A DNA stretch of 64,000 nt from Acidobacteriaceae bacterium KBS 146 (GCA_000688615.1 JHVA01000001.1:1426001-1490000), one strand, 5' to 3'; counted from the first letter of the stretch, positions 33,704 to 43,405 are shown. Notes: generated from the letters alone by a model not told the origin. Program-made: numbers and translations.

Positions 33704-34114
33704 TTATGCGGTAGGAGGAGCACGGCCAAGACCGGGAGCGCGCGGAGCGCTGCCAAGCGCCAGCACATTTTCCCGTGCCAGCAACTCGATCGGTCCTTCA
33801 GGAATCGGCAACACAAACTGCGCGGCCGCAATAGCCGGCTGCGACGGAGCAGCCATGCCTGCGTGCATCAGGCTTGTGGTCTGACTGGCAGAGACATGGA
33901 TGACAACGGCGTGTTCCACCACAGCATCGACCGACGCCACAATTCCCGCACGCGCGCCGGAGCGCCGTGAACCCTGTGCCGGAATATGCGAGTAGTTGAT
34001 GCGGGTATGGTGGACGACCTTGTGGCCATGCATTGCGCCCAGAAAGCACAGCAGGTTCAGTCCGGCGAAGATAGCGCCGAACAGCAACTTGTGCGAGATG
34101 GGTTTGTGTCGCAT
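33704..34114 (-). CDS. Small membrane-anchored protein of unknown function
   Basis: A 136-residue protein with one N-terminal hydrophobic segment (LLFGAIFAGLNLLCFLGAM, residues about 10-28) followed by HGHKVVHHTRINYSHIP, which is rich in histidine, and an Ala/Pro-rich remainder. The His cluster may bind metal but this is speculation. ATG 34114 has AGGA about 9 bases upstream; a non-ATG reading to 34162 is discarded. It is divergent from the next plus-strand gene across 195 bases. Confidence 0.55.
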   Translation of the reverse strand: MRHKPISHKLLFGAIFAGLNLLCFLGAMHGHKVVHHTRINYSHIPAQGSRRSGARAGIVASVDAVVEHAVVIHVSASQTTSLMHAGMAAPSQPAIAAAQFVLPIPEGPIELLARENVLALGSAPRAPGLGRAPPTA

Positions 34115-34309
34115 GATAGCCGATCCTAACGTGCAGTCTACCGTGATCGACGCAGAAGTCAACAGGCAGTCACCAAAAATGTGACCAAACCTGATGAATT
34201 TTCTCCACTTGAGTCAGCGCAATTTCTTTTTTTTTGCTGCAACGTCTGCTGTGAACACGTCAGAAACCCTTCAGTGTGGCTTCATCTTAACTCGTTATCG
34301 TGTGGGTTG

Positions 34310-35608
34310 ATGCTCTCGATCAAGCTGCTCCTACGATCCGCGATTGCCGGTATCCTCATGGTGCCACCCGCTCTATGCCAGATTCCTGCGGCGACGGTTC
34401 CTGCAGAGACTCCGCTTGCGGTCACCGTCGACGGTCCTCTTCCGATGCGCGTCCATCAGTCGGTGCATGCTCATCTTCTCTATCCCGTCTATGTCGATGG
34501 AGTCTTGATCCTCCCTGAAACCACTTCGCTCGACGGAACGGTCACCGCCTTGCAACCGAACCGTCCACAGCGCAACAACGCACGGCTGAACGGAGACTTT
34601 ACTCCCTTCCACATTCCGGTAGTTCGCTTTACCAGCCTGTCGCTTGCTGACGGCCGGTCGTTTGCGGTATCGACAGAGCCCGCGATGGATGGGGCTCCGA
34701 TCTATCGGCTTGCGGCACCGGCCCCGCGCAAAGGTGGCTTCGTTCGCCGCCAGTATGACGCCGGCATGCAGATCTTTCACGATCAGCTGAGTCAGATCAC
34801 AGCGCCGCACAAAGGCGACCGCCTGTTGCAGTTGTTCTACCACCAGCTGCCTTACCATCCAGAGCGCATCGAAAGCGGCACGTCCTGGACGGTAGAGACG
34901 ACTGCTCCCGTTCTTATTCCGCAACAGGCCTCGCAAGCTTCCGCTCCCGCACCGCAAACTCACGAAAGTGAACCGAGCGTCGCGAATTGGAAGATTCAGG
35001 CTTATCTGAAGCAGGGCCTGTCCTCCGCAACCTCCAGGGTCGGCCAGCCTATTCGAGCGGTCGTGGCTGAACCTGTTTACAACCCCGACCATACCGTAGC
35101 TGTTCCACAGGGAGCGACCCTCATCGGGGCCGTCACCCGAGCCAAGCCTGCGCGTTCGTTTTCGCGCGCGGGTGAGTTGCGCTTCGATTTCAAGCAGATC
35201 ACCATGCCGGGCGGCGAAACGCGAAATGTCCAGGCAGCGCTCAGCCACATTGACGCAAACGCTGCCGCCGATCTCCAGATGAACGAGGAAGGAAAGATTA
35301 AGCCAAAGCCGCAGGACAAAGTGATCGTTCCCCTCATCCTGGCCTTTCTTGCGACACGCCCCCTCGATGAAGATCGAGGCTTTCAGGGAGGCAGGAATTT
35401 CGTGGGAGCTAACGGGTTTGGCCTCGCCGGCAACATCATCGGCTGGGCTGGAGGATCGCGGAATATCGCTGCAGGCATTGGAGCTTATGGGACAGCCATT
35501 TCTCTCTATCGCCGATGGATCGCAAGCGGACATCAGGTTACGTTTCCGCGGGATACCCGCGTCGTCCTCGACATAACCGCGCGCAGATCCACTCGCCTGA
35601 CGCCATGA
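34310..35608 (+). CDS. Secreted protein with TrbI/VirB10-like stretch
   Basis: A 432-residue protein with a signal peptide (residues 1-25, LLLRSAIAGILMVPPALCQ). The middle part (residues about 265-340) carries SRVGQPIRAVVAEPVYN, VAVPQGATLIGAV and GELRFDFKQITMPGGE, a pattern reminiscent of the VirB10/TrbI C-terminal beta-barrel. No other conjugation gene is present, so transfer should not be inferred. A shorter earlier region has DGVLILPETTSLDGTVTAL, a second copy of the same kind of barrel segment. The C-terminal quarter is Gly/Ala-rich. ATG 34310 is chosen by signal-peptide position; its ribosome site (GTGGG) is weak. Confidence 0.55.
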   Translation: MLSIKLLLRSAIAGILMVPPALCQIPAATVPAETPLAVTVDGPLPMRVHQSVHAHLLYPVYVDGVLILPETTSLDGTVTALQPNRPQRNNARLNGDFTPFHIPVVRFTSLSLADGRSFAVSTEPAMDGAPIYRLAAPAPRKGGFVRRQYDAGMQIFHDQLSQITAPHKGDRLLQLFYHQLPYHPERIESGTSWTVETTAPVLIPQQASQASAPAPQTHESEPSVANWKIQAYLKQGLSSATSRVGQPIRAVVAEPVYNPDHTVAVPQGATLIGAVTRAKPARSFSRAGELRFDFKQITMPGGETRNVQAALSHIDANAAADLQMNEEGKIKPKPQDKVIVPLILAFLATRPLDEDRGFQGGRNFVGANGFGLAGNIIGWAGGSRNIAAGIGAYGTAISLYRRWIASGHQVTFPRDTRVVLDITARRSTRLTP

Positions 35609-35671
35609 CATCCGGCGTCCGTAAGTTGGCCTGTCCGAAGCGCCCGGATTGCCGATCCTTCGACTCTGCTC

Positions 35672-36541
35672 TTATTTCACCTTGTTAAAGAGTTTCAGGC
35701 GAGACGTCGCCACCTGCTTCACGGCTTCGATGGCAGCAGGCAGAATTTTGTACGGGACAACCTCCTGCGGATGTTTCGCCAGACCTTCCTCAAGGCCGCG
35801 CCTCCATGCAACTCGCAACTCGGTGTTGATGTGAACGATGTTGATGCCCGCATCGATTGCGCTTCGGAGATCCTCATCGTCGGTGCCAGACGCTCCATGC
35901 AGCGTGAGCAGAACATTGGTAGCACTTTTGATCTGGGAGATTCGTGCGAGGTCGAGGCGCTTCTTCGTCGTGCCCTGCACCATGCTCTGAAGCATACCGT
36001 GCATATTGCCTACTGCAGGAGCAAGGACATCCACGCCCGTAGAGTCAATGTACTGTTTTGCCTCTTGAGGACTCGTAAGCCCCTTCGACAGATCTGGAGC
36101 CACGTCATGAATCTCCGACCCTGTCCCTATATCGCCGATCTCTCCCTCAATCAGAATGTCCGGATTGATTGATTTCAGCTCTTCCACCGCGGCCCTGGTC
36201 TGACGCACATTTTCTTCAAACGGAAGCGCAGAGAGGTCAAAGACTATTGCGTCGAACCCCGCCTTCGCCGCATCGATCGCGCTCGCAAGAGAATGGGTGT
36301 GATCCGCGTTCAGGAAGATGGGGAAATTGAATTCTTCGCGCAGGCTTTGCACCATCGCACCGATCTGACGGACCCCCAGAAACTTGCGCTCCCCTTCGGA
36401 CGCTCCCACGATCACGGGAACCTCCAACTCGCGGGCCGATTCAAAGACTGCCTTCAGAAGAACAAAATCACCGATGTTGAAGTGGCCGACTGCCACGCCC
36501 TTCTTCTGAGCTTCTTCCAAAACACTTCGTAAGCTGCGCAT
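35672..36541 (-). CDS. Class II bisphosphate aldolase (KbaY/GatY/FbaA type)
   Basis: Zinc-dependent aldolase of 289 residues. Zinc and catalytic residues are visible: NADHTHS (Asp and His), EGEIG, GNMHGM, LTLHGASG and NINTELR-type NIVHINTEL. It matches class II tagatose/fructose bisphosphate aldolases in length. It is unrelated to the class I LacD-type enzyme 5 kb away, so the window has two non-homologous aldolases. ATG 36541 has GAGAGG eight bases upstream. It stands alone, with the OpuC-like operon 86 bases upstream on the same strand. Fructose versus tagatose specificity cannot be told. Confidence 0.88.
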   Translation of the reverse strand: MRSLRSVLEEAQKKGVAVGHFNIGDFVLLKAVFESARELEVPVIVGASEGERKFLGVRQIGAMVQSLREEFNFPIFLNADHTHSLASAIDAAKAGFDAIVFDLSALPFEENVRQTRAAVEELKSINPDILIEGEIGDIGTGSEIHDVAPDLSKGLTSPQEAKQYIDSTGVDVLAPAVGNMHGMLQSMVQGTTKKRLDLARISQIKSATNVLLTLHGASGTDDEDLRSAIDAGINIVHINTELRVAWRRGLEEGLAKHPQEVVPYKILPAAIEAVKQVATSRLKLFNKVK

Positions 36542-36627
36542 AGAAACTACCTCTCTCGAAAGTTATTGTTACCGCTTCACGAGCCCGTTCATCCTTCTGT
36601 CGGAATCTCGTCCCTTGGCCTCGGTCC

Positions 36628-37572
36628 TTACAGCCCCTTCTCTTTTCGAAACTCACGCACAACCTCTGCTACGTCCCTATGTTCTCCATCGACGGCGTTA
36701 TTCATCTCTCGAACCTGCTCTGCGGACAGCTTTCCAGCCAGGCGATCCACAGCGGTCTGGATCGCCGGATGACGACCTAGGGAATCCTCTCGAAACAGGG
36801 GAACCGCCTCGTAGGGCGGAAAGTAATGCTTGTCGTCCTCAAGCGCCACCAGGCCCAGGGCCCGAATCGGTCCATCGGTGGAATTGCCGGCAATCATATC
36901 GACCTGGTCGGAGGCCAGCGCGCGGTAAAGCAGCCCCAAATCCATCGTTCGCGGATCGTCGGCGAACTTCAGACCGTAAGCCGCCTCCAGTCCCCGCAAC
37001 CCATCAGGCCGCTCCTGGAACTCATAGCCCACTCCGAGCCTCATCGCAGGTGCGTGCGAAACCGAGTCCGAGATCGTCTTTAGTCCGAGTTTGCGTGCAT
37101 CCTCTCCGCGCACGACCATGGCAAACGTATTCTCGAAACCCAATCCTGGCTCGGCACGGACCTGATATCGCTGCGCATACAACCGCTGCACCGTCTTGAA
37201 GACAGCGGCCGCATCACGCTGCCCGACAGGTGGAAGCGGCTGTTTCAAGATCGCAGTCAGGGCAGTGCCTGTGTATTCGACATACCCATCGATTCTTCCG
37301 CTCACCAACGCCTGCTGGCAGAGATAACTTCCTGCAAGATAGAACCGCCGCTCAACATGCTCACCGGTGATCGCCTCAATCTCCTGCGCCAGCAGCTCCC
37401 CCAACACAACCTGCTCGGTGAAGTTCTTCGCTCCGATCGTGATCCGGGAGGACCGCGGTGGAGTGCAGGCCACGCACGCCAGCAAAAAACAGAGAGTCAT
37501 GAGCTGCATCAGCAGTTTTGTCGAACCTCCCCGCCGGGCAGTTCGTTCGCACGGCGCAGCCTCGAAGCTCAT
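36628..37572 (-). CDS. OpuCC/ProX-type osmoprotectant-binding lipoprotein
   Basis: Substrate-binding subunit of a glycine betaine/choline/carnitine-type ABC importer. The 314-residue precursor has a lipoprotein signal (LMTLCFLLACVAC, with a cysteine suitable for lipidation) and the OpuAC domain: ITIGAKNFTEQVVLGELLAQE, YVEYTGTALTAIL, then LLYRALASDQVDMIAGNSTDG. The start at 37572 overlaps the permease stop by ATGA. Operon order on the minus strand is ATPase, permease, binding protein, all overlapping by four bases. The ligand is not determinable, but the quaternary-amine class fits the family. Confidence 0.88.
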   Translation of the reverse strand: MSFEAAPCERTARRGGSTKLLMQLMTLCFLLACVACTPPRSSRITIGAKNFTEQVVLGELLAQEIEAITGEHVERRFYLAGSYLCQQALVSGRIDGYVEYTGTALTAILKQPLPPVGQRDAAAVFKTVQRLYAQRYQVRAEPGLGFENTFAMVVRGEDARKLGLKTISDSVSHAPAMRLGVGYEFQERPDGLRGLEAAYGLKFADDPRTMDLGLLYRALASDQVDMIAGNSTDGPIRALGLVALEDDKHYFPPYEAVPLFREDSLGRHPAIQTAVDRLAGKLSAEQVREMNNAVDGEHRDVAEVVREFRKEKGL

Positions 37573-38201
37573 CGCTGACGTACCGCCAGCCGTTTCTCGA
37601 CCCACCCCAACCCGGCATCCGCGGCAAGAGCCAGCAGCGCTGCCGGAATGGCTCCCGCAAGCACCAGCCCATTGTCTACACTCGCCACGCCGCGAAAGAT
37701 CAACTCCCCTAGCCCTCCGGCGCCAATCGCCGCCGCAATCGTGGCTACACCGACGCAGATCACCGTCGCGGTGCGCACTCCAGCCAGAATGACGCTGCCG
37801 GCAAGAGGCAGCTCTACCTTCCAGAGCCGCTGCCAGTCCGTCATCCCCAGGGCATCGGCGACACTCGTCAGCTCCGGGCTCACGCTTCCGATCCCCGCAT
37901 AGGTATTCCGCAGAATTGGCAGAAGGGCATAGCCGGTGAGCGCCACGATAGCCAGCCGGGCGGCGTTATCTCCAAGGAGAGGCACCGGCAAAAGCAGACC
38001 GAACAGCGCCAGGCTGGGGACGGTCTGGATGACATTTGCGAGTCCGATGACGGGCTTGGCCCAGCCCTTCTTCCGCGTCAGGAAAACGCCGAGCGGAAGG
38101 CCGATCAAGGCGGCGAAGAGCATAGCACTGACCGTAAGCCATAGATGCTCGAACGTGAGCCGTCCAATCTCCCACCCATGTCGTTTGAAGATTTCTATCA
38201 T
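37569..38201 (-). CDS. OpuCB-type ABC transporter permease
   Basis: Inner-membrane permease of 210 residues with five to six hydrophobic segments. The ABC-permease loop for coupling to the ATPase is ALGMTDWQRLWKVELPLAG. The preceding PILRNTYAGIGSVSPELTSVADA is typical for the OpuC/YehY group. Only one permease gene is present, whereas OpuC systems often have two (OpuCB and OpuCD), so it may act as homodimer. Overlaps the ATPase gene and the binding-protein gene by four bases each. Confidence 0.9.
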   Translation of the reverse strand: MIEIFKRHGWEIGRLTFEHLWLTVSAMLFAALIGLPLGVFLTRKKGWAKPVIGLANVIQTVPSLALFGLLLPVPLLGDNAARLAIVALTGYALLPILRNTYAGIGSVSPELTSVADALGMTDWQRLWKVELPLAGSVILAGVRTATVICVGVATIAAAIGAGGLGELIFRGVASVDNGLVLAGAIPAALLALAADAGLGWVEKRLAVRQR

Positions 38202-38959
38202 ATGACCATTTGGCGACGTACAGCAGAAACATAATCTTTTACATGAGGGTTTGGTGACTCTAGAACCTCTCTGGCGGGGAGGTCGGCAACAACTTGCCCT
38301 TCCGCCAGAATCACGATCCGATCCGCGAGAAAAAGAGCCTCTCCAAGGTCATGCGTCACCAGAAGGACAGTTTTATTGAGGTTCACCAGGAGCTGCTTGA
38401 GCATGTTCTGCATCTCGGCCCGGGTCAAAGGGTCAAGGGCGCCGAACGGCTCATCCATCAGGAGAACCGCTGGGTCAAGCGAAAGAGCCCGCGCAAGTCC
38501 AACCCGCTGCTTCTGCCCCCCTGAAAGTTGCCACGGATATCTCGTTCGCAATGCATCGAAGTTGAGACCGGCCTGTTCAAGAACTTCGCGCGTTCTGCGC
38601 TCTCGTTCGTCCTTCGGTCTTCCTTCCAGCTCCATCGCCAGGGCAGTATTCCGTTCGATGGTCATGTGCGGAAAGAGGCCCGTCTCCTGAATCACATATC
38701 CAATGCTCCGGCGCAGGCTGACGAGTTCTTCCGTAGAACGAACGCTGTTCACGACCTTGTCATGAACCTTTACTTGGCCCGAGGTTGGAGTGACCAGGCC
38801 GTTCACCATGCGCAGCAGCGTTGTCTTTCCCGATCCGCTGCGGCCCAGCAGCGCCGTGGTGGTTCCTGCCGCAAGCGCCAGCGAGATCTCGCGCAAAATA
38901 AGATGCCCACCTTCCGGCGTGTAGCTCACCTTCGCGAACTCGACGCCGGTCGTGGGCAT
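38198..38959 (-). CDS. OpuCA-type ABC transporter ATPase
   Basis: ATPase subunit of 253 residues. Walker A GRSGSGKTT, Q-loop VIQETGLFPHMTI, signature LSGGQKQRVGLARAL, Walker B LLMDEPFGALDP and H-loop THDLGEAL are all intact. The tandem CBS domains that sense ionic strength in OpuA/OpuC ATPases are missing: the protein ends soon after the core ATPase, at HVKDYVSAVRR. ATG 38959 is used; a longer reading to 39019 would run into the upstream kinase-like gene end. First gene of the three-gene transporter operon. Confidence 0.9.
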   Translation of the reverse strand: MPTTGVEFAKVSYTPEGGHLILREISLALAAGTTTALLGRSGSGKTTLLRMVNGLVTPTSGQVKVHDKVVNSVRSTEELVSLRRSIGYVIQETGLFPHMTIERNTALAMELEGRPKDERERRTREVLEQAGLNFDALRTRYPWQLSGGQKQRVGLARALSLDPAVLLMDEPFGALDPLTRAEMQNMLKQLLVNLNKTVLLVTHDLGEALFLADRIVILAEGQVVADLPAREVLESPNPHVKDYVSAVRRQMVI

Positions 38960-38987
38960 GCTGTTTACTTTACCGCGGCTCGAATCC

Positions 38988-39845
38988 TTACTGCGCAGAC
39001 TCCGGATCGTGGTCCGCACCGTTTTGCGGCCCCGTCACGTCGGGCGCGCCCGTGGTTCCCGGCTGTCCCTTCACGCGAACGATGGTGATCTTGTCGAAGC
39101 CTTCCTTGAAGTTCGGCGGACGCAGGCGTTCTGCCATCTTCTGCATCACCTCGTCCGAGACGGCACGGTCGCGCTTGCTGTTCCGTTCCATACAGACCGC
39201 CAGCGGGACGTCGAAGAAGACTGCCTGCACCTCGTACCCGAAGCTCTTCGCCATGCGGATCCACTGCCTGCGCTCATGGGGCGACAGATTCGTCGCATCC
39301 ACATAGTTCCAGGGCATCTTCGCAATCAGCCGGGCCCGCAGGAGACTGCGGAGGGTCGAGAATACGAGTCCCTGATAGCGCTGCTCGGTAATGTCGTCGA
39401 AGAGAATGGTCCGCAGCAGATCGCTTGAGAGCGGCGTAACGCCGCGGCGTTTGTACCAGGTCGTCTTGCCGGATCCCGGGAGCCCGATGGTCAGCACCAC
39501 ATAGCCCTTCGGAGATTTCACGGCCGCCTGTTCTGCCGGCGCCACGGCCACCGAATCCGGCTGAGTCTCTACGACCACCTTGGGTTCAGGGGCAAACGAA
39601 GGCGAAGATGCCGGTTCTTCAGACGCGGCAGCTTCAGCGTCTGCGATCGGCTCGGGCTCCGTTGCGACATCGGCCGCCGGTTCGAGTTCGCTGGTTTTAA
39701 CCGGGTCCAGATACGAGGGCCTCAGGGGTGCCGGTTGGTTTGCGGGCAGTTCTTGTCCGCTCTTGCCCGTGGACTCCGAATCATTCGGTCCACGTCTTGG
39801 GCGTCGTCTCATCTTTTCGCTTATCCATTCGCGCAGATCGCGCAT
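38988..39845 (-). CDS. P-loop kinase-like protein with long acidic N-terminal tail
   Basis: A 285-residue protein. The N-terminal half (to about residue 130) is disordered, rich in Pro, Ala and Glu. The C-terminal half has a Walker A GLPGSGKTTWYKRRG, followed by LSSDLLRTILFDD, a lid helix RKLLRARLIAKM-like segment, and the conserved Asp-Ala-Thr-Asn (VDATNLSPHERRQW), which is typical of polynucleotide kinase/zeta-toxin-like kinases. The substrate cannot be assigned. ATG 39845 is used because the longer reading begins with TTG. No ribosome site is obvious. It precedes the OpuC-like operon by 28 bases and may be cotranscribed. Confidence 0.7.
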   Translation of the reverse strand: MRDLREWISEKMRRRPRRGPNDSESTGKSGQELPANQPAPLRPSYLDPVKTSELEPAADVATEPEPIADAEAAASEEPASSPSFAPEPKVVVETQPDSVAVAPAEQAAVKSPKGYVVLTIGLPGSGKTTWYKRRGVTPLSSDLLRTILFDDITEQRYQGLVFSTLRSLLRARLIAKMPWNYVDATNLSPHERRQWIRMAKSFGYEVQAVFFDVPLAVCMERNSKRDRAVSDEVMQKMAERLRPPNFKEGFDKITIVRVKGQPGTTGAPDVTGPQNGADHDPESAQ

Positions 39846-40005
39846 ACGTCGCTTGTAACACAGGGCTAAAGCCACTCGCAAATCTGCAGCCGTATCCTCT
39901 CATAGAATTCTGCAAACTTTTTGCGACCATCGCCACAGGTGGTAGCATCCGGTCTTGATAGGCAAACGCCTTTTTTTGCAGTTCTGAAAGAGGTGTGCCT
40001 TTGTG

Positions 40006-40028
40006 GCGTTTTACAATAGATAAAACGC
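40006..40028 (+). promoter_or_regulatory. Palindrome overlapping the gapA promoter
   Basis: GCGTTTTA (40006-40013) and TAAAACGC (40021-40028) form an 8-bp perfect dyad with a 7-base centre. TACAAT (40012-40017) inside it is a good -10 box about 55 bases upstream of the gapA ATG. Such overlap is typical of repressor or activator sites, but no regulator is known. Confidence 0.45.
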
Positions 40029-40032
40029 GTAA

Positions 40033-41076
<1,044 letters not shown>

Positions 41077-41091
41077 AACGACAACAGATTG

Positions 41092-41142
41092 GCCTCTCGA
41101 GAAGGCGACTGGGCTCCCGAGCCTGAGTCGCCTCCGAGAGGC
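41092..41142 (+). terminator. Three-storey hairpin downstream of gapA
   Basis: Three nested perfect stems: GCCTCTCG (41092-41099) with CGAGAGGC (41135-41142), AGGCGACT (41103-41110) with AGTCGCCT (41126-41133), and GGCTC (41112-41116) with GAGCC (41119-41123). It begins 16 bases after the gapA stop. No T-run follows, so it may stabilise the message end. Confidence 0.7.
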
Positions 41143-41178
41143 AATCGATCTTCTCCCCTCGATATCGCTCCATCCGTT

Positions 41179-41652
41179 ATGGCCGCACTCGATCTGCGTT
41201 TCGACCCCGTCTTTTCTGATCTCCTCAACTGCAGCTATCACCGTCTTACAGGGCTCGCCCTCACACCTCAGGAGATCGAGGATTCTCAAGCGGCAAGCTG
41301 GCTCTACAGCACGGCTCCTTTTGCGATCCTGGCCCACAACACAGCGTCGGATCCGACCTTCATCTACGGTAATCAGGCAGCGCAGTCGCTCTTTGGGTAC
41401 AGTTGGGACGAACTGACCGTCCTGCCATCCCGTCTCTCTGCCGAAGCTCCTGAGCGGGAAGAGCGACAGCGTTTTCTCGAACAGGTCCAGCGCAACGGTT
41501 TCGTCTCCGGCTACTCCGGCATTCGGATTACAAAAGACGGAAGACGCTTTCGCATCGAGGATGCGACAGTCTGGCAACTAGTCGACGACAGCGGAACGCA
41601 CCATGGACAGGCGGCAATGCTTCCTGTCGACAAAGTAAAAACTGTCGTCTAG
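41179..41652 (+). CDS. MEKHLA-domain protein
   Basis: A 157-residue soluble protein whose whole length fits the MEKHLA domain, a PAS-like fold first noted in plant homeobox regulators and bacterial stand-alone proteins: LLNCSYHRLTG, APFAILAHN, YGNQAAQSLFGYSWDEL, GFVSGYSGIRITKDGRRFRIEDATVWQLVD. It may bind a small ligand, unknown. ATG 41179 is preferred because an earlier TTG (41089) would place coding sequence across the gapA hairpin. No clear ribosome site, so the start remains tentative. Confidence 0.75.
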   Translation: MAALDLRFDPVFSDLLNCSYHRLTGLALTPQEIEDSQAASWLYSTAPFAILAHNTASDPTFIYGNQAAQSLFGYSWDELTVLPSRLSAEAPEREERQRFLEQVQRNGFVSGYSGIRITKDGRRFRIEDATVWQLVDDSGTHHGQAAMLPVDKVKTVV

Positions 41653-41679
41653 CTGTCGAGATCGACCCCCAAACACCTC

Positions 41680-42354
41680 TCAGCCGGTCGCCTGGGTCGC
41701 TTCCGCGTACAGATAGGGACGATGCCTTCCGCTTCTCAGAAAGTAGACACAGATGATGATGCTCGCCACCGCCGCATAAGCGCACCAGACGGACGTAAAC
41801 GCATAGCGCTTCACCGCCATCGTAATCAGCAGTATCCCCAGGTTCGCTCCGCCGAAGATGACCATATCCTCAATCCCCGAAAAGAACAGCGATCCACACG
41901 TCGCAATCACATACAGCACCGCCACCCAGGTCTGGTTGGTCGCCTGATTCACGTAAACGATGCTGTTGTGCTGCTCGTACACCTGCAATGGATATGCTGC
42001 CAGGCCCCACAGCATGAACAGCGTAAGCCCCAGGCCCAGAGCCACAAAGGGCAGCATCTTCCTTCGCCGCGTCGCCGTCGGCTCAAATAGCACCACGCTC
42101 AAAGGAATGAGGAACGGCAGCAGTCCCTGCGCATACAGCACGAAGGCCGCTCCGGCATTATGCGCTACCTTCAGCGACAGGTTGCCATCCAGCCCGAGCC
42201 AGACAAAACCTTCAATAAACTGGTGAAGCGCAAACAGCGCAGGCAGCGAGGCGAACAACAGCTCTCGCCGGTGCTTCACCTGCTTCAGCGTCACGACTCC
42301 AACGGTGCCCAGGACACCGCTTCCCACAAAATTTGCCGCCGCTGAAAAACACAC
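41680..42354 (-). CDS. DUF6629-like multispanning membrane protein
   Basis: A 224-residue protein with about seven hydrophobic segments. The N-terminus VCFSAAANFVGSGVLG, then LPALFALHQFIEGFVWLGL and the C-terminal repeats match the uncharacterised DUF6629 family, whose members begin MCFSA. The start is therefore taken as GTG 42354, preceded by a G-rich stretch, and not the longer reading to 42435, which would cross the divergent RidA start. No function is known. Confidence 0.7.
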   Translation of the reverse strand: MCFSAAANFVGSGVLGTVGVVTLKQVKHRRELLFASLPALFALHQFIEGFVWLGLDGNLSLKVAHNAGAAFVLYAQGLLPFLIPLSVVLFEPTATRRRKMLPFVALGLGLTLFMLWGLAAYPLQVYEQHNSIVYVNQATNQTWVAVLYVIATCGSLFFSGIEDMVIFGGANLGILLITMAVKRYAFTSVWCAYAAVASIIICVYFLRSGRHRPYLYAEATQATG

Positions 42355-42409
42355 GCGCCCATTCCCCCACTTGGAGCCGATCATACCTGAGGCCTTTACA
42401 ATCCAGAAT

Positions 42410-42784
42410 ATGATCCGCACCAACATCCCCGGCACCAGCCCCTACGAGCCCATCATCGGTTTTTCGCGCGCTGTTCGCATCGGCAACTTCGTCCATGTAT
42501 CAGGCACCGGGCCCGTAGGCGCAGACGACCTGGACGTCGCAGAGCAGACCGATCAGTGCCTGACGCTCATCGCCGCTGCGCTGAAGAACGCGGGGTCCTC
42601 CATCGAACAGGTCTATCGCACACGCATGTTTCTCACCCGCACCGAGGACTGGGAGACCGCAGGACGCATCCACGGAAAGTTCTTTTCTCTCATCCGGCCC
42701 GCGGCAACCATGGTGGTCGTCAAGGAGCTGCTGGATCCGCGTTGGCGCATCGAGATTGAGGCAGATGCCTTCATCCCCGAATAA
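42410..42784 (+). CDS. RidA/YjgF-family protein
   Basis: A 124-residue protein of the RidA/YER057c/UK114 superfamily, trimeric enamine/imine deaminases that detoxify 2-aminoacrylate. Conserved features: GTSPYEPIIGFSRAVRIGNFVHVSGTG at the start, TRMFLT and a terminal AADAFIP-like sequence (EIEADAFIPE). The key arginine is less certain: R in YRTRMF is a candidate. It begins at ATG 42410 with only 55 bases to the divergent DUF6629 gene. Confidence 0.85.
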   Translation: MIRTNIPGTSPYEPIIGFSRAVRIGNFVHVSGTGPVGADDLDVAEQTDQCLTLIAAALKNAGSSIEQVYRTRMFLTRTEDWETAGRIHGKFFSLIRPAATMVVVKELLDPRWRIEIEADAFIPE

Positions 42785-42828
42785 ATCTGTTCGGTCCGTG
42801 TGATTGATCCCGTTACAATCGGGGCGCC

Positions 42829-43311
42829 ATGTCCAGCTCAGCCGTCACGCGTTCCGGTTTCGCGAAGATCATCGTTGCAGCGGGCCTTCTGGCCGGCATC
42901 CTCGATATCGCAGATGCCATCATCTTCTACGGCCTTCGTGGCGTCCCCGCCGTGCGCCTTCTTCAAGGTATTGCGTTTGCCCTGATCGGCAGCGCGGCCT
43001 TCACCATGGGCATGCGCTCTGCCTTGCTGGGCCTTCTGCTGCATTTCATCATTGCAACCACCTTTGCGGCTCTCTACGTCTTCGCCTCTGCCAGGCTTCC
43101 GCTCTCGCGGCATCCATGGCTCTACGGAACCCTTTACGGCATCGCAATTTACGTTGTTATGAACTACATCGTCCTTCCCCTGTCTCACATCCGTCTTCGC
43201 CCGATTCCGCCCCTGTTTTCACTGCTGAATGGCATTGCTGCACTTATCGTCTGCGTCGGAATCCCAATAGCGCTGATCGTTCGCCGATATCTTCCGGTCA
43301 ATCCGTCCTGA
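42829..43311 (+). CDS. Small integral membrane protein of unknown function
   Basis: A 160-residue protein with four strongly hydrophobic segments (residues about 12-32, 40-60, 62-82 and 128-150). No family is recognised with confidence. TACAAT about 15 bases before the ATG and GGGG just before it are compatible with a local promoter and a very short leader. It lies between the ridA-like gene and pgk on the same strand. Confidence 0.55.
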   Translation: MSSSAVTRSGFAKIIVAAGLLAGILDIADAIIFYGLRGVPAVRLLQGIAFALIGSAAFTMGMRSALLGLLLHFIIATTFAALYVFASARLPLSRHPWLYGTLYGIAIYVVMNYIVLPLSHIRLRPIPPLFSLLNGIAALIVCVGIPIALIVRRYLPVNPS

Positions 43312-43405
43312 CTACCAACAAGATCTCCTCGAACCGATATGATGGATTGTCGAAGGGCGATCCACGTCCGAGTTGCACTGAACTTCTGTAGAAAAGGAAT
43401 TCTCA

